Part shown: positions 6,134-7,325 of the stretch, piece after piece
Numbering within the stretch: position 1 is the stretch's first letter
Layout of the letters: the number at the start of each line of letters is the position of its first letter
Assembly (NCBI GenBank): GCA_038200435.1
Contig: JBBPXY010000038.1
Location: 1-7,325 of the forward strand
Length of the DNA: 7,325 bases
Direction: 5' to 3'
DNA from: JBBPXY01 sp038200435
Lineage (GTDB): Bacteria > Actinomycetota > Thermoleophilia > Solirubrobacterales > Solirubrobacteraceae
Translations under genes and position numbers: made by a program
The notes under the pieces: generated by a model
What the model was told of the DNA's origin: nothing
What the model saw: the letters and a program-made list of their open reading frames with translations, nothing else
Database searches by the model: none

Positions 6134-6825
6134 GGGGCGACTGGGCGGTGAGGCGTGCGCTCGGCGTCGGGCGCACGGCAGTAGTCGGGGAGAACACACG
6201 CGGCGGACGGCTCGGGCGCCTCGGCGGCCAGCCGGCAGATGTGCGCCGCGCTCAGCCGGTGAAGCGGCGAGTCGTCCTCCGGAACAGTCGCCCCGGCGGC
6301 TTCGAGCCACGCCCGAAATCGTATCGCGCCATCGCCCGCAACCAGTGGCGTTTGCGCGCCTTCGGCTCCGAGCCGCCGGCAATGCCCGGCCAGCGCCTCC
6401 GGAGACAGCGCAGACGGACCCAGCACCTCGCGGCCTTCGTTCCACGCCGCGGCGAACGCCTCTCCGCGCCGCGCGTCGATCGCGGCCACCACCAGCGGGG
6501 CCGGCACTCCCCGGCCCAGCGCCTGCAACGAGGAGACCCCGGCGAGTGGGAGACCGCGCGCCTGCGCGAGCCCGCGCGCCGTGGCGATGCCGATGCGCAG
6601 GCCGGTGAAGCCTCCCGGACCCACCCCCACGGCGAGGCGATCGACCTGCGTCCACCCCACGCCCGACTCGCTCAGCACCTCCTCCACCAAGGCGAGGAGG
6701 TGAGAGGTGTGGCGCGGCCTCTCCCCGGGTGCCGGATCGTCGCGGCGCTCGATTGCCTCTTCGCCCGCCCCGGTGAGGGCGACCGCGGTAGAGGGCGTCG
6801 CGGTATCCAACCCGAGGACGATCAC
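6130..6825 (-). CDS. tsaB: tRNA threonylcarbamoyladenosine biosynthesis protein TsaB
   Basis: TsaB is the non-catalytic ASKHA-fold partner of TsaD. It forms the TsaD-TsaB heterodimer, to which TsaE binds during t6A synthesis in the cytoplasm. The 231-residue protein has the typical start MIVLGLDTATPSTAVAL, then HTSHLLALVEEVL and the diagnostic GPGGFTGLRIG at 69-79, followed by ATARGLA. VVAAIDARRGEAFAAAW matches the central TsaB block, and the C-terminus ends in the family's PDYCRAPDAE region. Length is normal for the family. The GTG start has GGGGAA close upstream and lies 13 nt after the tsaE stop. The 3' end overlaps rimI by 4 nt. The assignment is secure from motifs and gene order. Confidence 0.95.
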   Translation of the reverse strand: MIVLGLDTATPSTAVALTGAGEEAIERRDDPAPGERPRHTSHLLALVEEVLSESGVGWTQVDRLAVGVGPGGFTGLRIGIATARGLAQARGLPLAGVSSLQALGRGVPAPLVVAAIDARRGEAFAAAWNEGREVLGPSALSPEALAGHCRRLGAEGAQTPLVAGDGAIRFRAWLEAAGATVPEDDSPLHRLSAAHICRLAAEAPEPSAACVLPDYCRAPDAERTPHRPVAP

Positions 6826-6838
6826 CGTGGCTTCCCCG

Positions 6839-7261
6839 TCAGCCGATTTCGATCGAGCGGCGATCGCCGCCCAGGTGGCTCAAGCGCACCTCGCGCGTGC
6901 CCGCGGGGAGATCGGCCGCAGCGACCTCGGGCCACTCGACGAACGCGATGCGCTCGGGAGTCAGGTAGTCGTCGAGAAGCGCCGGGTCTTCTCCTTCGAG
7001 AGAGCCGAGTCGGTGCAGGTCGAGGTGGGCCACCTCCACCCGCCCGCGATGGATGCGACCGAGAGTGAACGTCGGACTCGTGATCGGTCCCTGTATGCCT
7101 AGAGCCCGGCAGGCTCCGCGCACCAGCGTGGTCTTGCCGCTGCCCATCTCTCCGAGTAGGAGGACGACATCCCCGGCCGTCAGTTCGGCGACCAGGTTCG
7201 CGCCGGCTGCCTCGGTCTCCCGCGGGCCTTCGCTGACGATGCGCCTGTGGGGCGAGGTCAG
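6839..7261 (-). CDS. tsaE: tRNA threonylcarbamoyladenosine biosynthesis ATPase TsaE, start uncertain (possible CTG)
   Basis: TsaE is the P-loop ATPase that binds and resets the TsaD-TsaB complex. The frame shows Walker A GEMGSGKTTLVRG, SPTFTLGRIHRGR, the HLDLHRLG stretch, FVEWPE, and a short C-terminal strand. The only ATG in frame (7147) lies inside Walker A, so it cannot be the start. Upstream the frame reads IVSEGPRETEAAGANLVAEL, the normal TsaE N-terminal helix, but I find no ATG, GTG or TTG in frame from there to the window edge, and no stop. A CTG at 7261 overlaps the TGA of the upstream gene as CTGA, copying the GTGA junctions of this operon, and gives a normal 140-residue TsaE. The coordinates use that start. 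A start beyond the window is possible, but the added residues would be Arg/Pro-rich and unlike TsaE. The tsaB gene follows after 13 nt. Identity is sure; the start is not. Confidence 0.85.
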   Translation of the reverse strand: MTSPHRRIVSEGPRETEAAGANLVAELTAGDVVLLLGEMGSGKTTLVRGACRALGIQGPITSPTFTLGRIHRGRVEVAHLDLHRLGSLEGEDPALLDDYLTPERIAFVEWPEVAAADLPAGTREVRLSHLGGDRRSIEIG

Positions 7262-7325
7262 CGCCAGAAGGCGGGGTTCCGGCGGCGGAGGGCAACGCCG
7301 GAGGCGATGAGGGCTGCCCCGATGA
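7258..7325 (-). CDS. C-terminal fragment of a membrane protein, possibly EamA/DMT transporter
   Basis: Only the last 22 complete codons before a TGA at 7260-7258 lie in the window. They read IGAALIASGVALRRRNPAFW plus a final Arg. A short glycine/alanine-rich hydrophobic helix followed by a positive, polar tail is the usual end of the tenth membrane helix in EamA/DMT-type small-molecule exporters, but the same pattern occurs in other membrane proteins. Its stop overlaps the proposed CTG start of tsaE by 4 nt, which would put it in the same operon. This frame, rather than the tsaE frame, looks protein-like at the window edge, which supports tsaE starting near here. Confidence 0.4.
   Translation of the reverse strand, partial: IGAALIASGVALRRRNPAFWR

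Noticed and set aside
5637..6197. Upstream extension of the tsaD frame, giving a 516-residue protein.
   Set aside because: The extra part overlaps rimI, is low-complexity Arg/Pro-rich, and a GTG start exactly at the conserved TsaD N-terminus explains the gene.
6134..6655. Upstream extension of the rimI frame, giving a 340-residue protein.
   Set aside because: It overlaps tsaB in another frame and has no GNAT-like sequence; the GTG at 6133 gives a normal RimI.
6822..7295. A 157-codon minus-strand frame overlapping tsaE.
   Set aside because: It is a shifted reading of the tsaE region, Arg/Pro-rich and without motifs, while the other frame carries Walker A and the TsaE motifs.

Overview
The window is GC-rich, densely packed bacterial DNA. 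Every gene I can support lies on the minus strand, so biological reading order runs from position 7325 down to 1. The order tsaE-tsaB-rimI-tsaD is the one usual in Actinomycetota. A DUF1844 protein and a K+-independent-type proton pyrophosphatase also fit a high-GC actinobacterium, perhaps of the Thermoleophilia type. That taxonomic call is an inference from gene content, not a measured placement.

Layout in transcription order: (1) the last 22 codons of an upstream membrane protein, possibly of the EamA/DMT type (7325-7258); (2) the bacterial t6A tRNA-modification block tsaE, tsaB, rimI, tsaD (7261-4647); (3) a small CxxC glutaredoxin-like protein overlapping the tsaD stop, followed 11 nt later by the NADH-sensing repressor rex (4650-3722); (4) a 215-nt intergenic region with several inverted and direct repeats; (5) a GCS2/YbdK-type glutamate-cysteine (carboxylate-amine) ligase overlapping a DUF1844 protein (3506-1909); (6) a 114-nt spacer with three hairpins, the last a clear intrinsic terminator; (7) the first 598 codons of the membrane pyrophosphatase hppA, cut by the window edge (1794-1).

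Functionally, TsaD, TsaB and TsaE work together to place threonylcarbamoyl on A37 of ANN-decoding tRNAs, and RimI is their usual acetyltransferase neighbour. The following genes have a redox and thiol theme: a dithiol protein, an NADH/NAD+ sensor and a glutamate-cysteine-type ligase. HppA couples PPi hydrolysis to ion pumping. Four junctions use the same 4-nt GTGA stop/start overlap, which points to strong translational coupling. A fifth, at tsaE, may be a CTGA version using a CTG start.

I see no mobile element, CRISPR array, tRNA or rRNA. These are mostly known families. The least explained parts are the tsaE start and the structured intergenic regions at 3507-3721 and 1795-1908.
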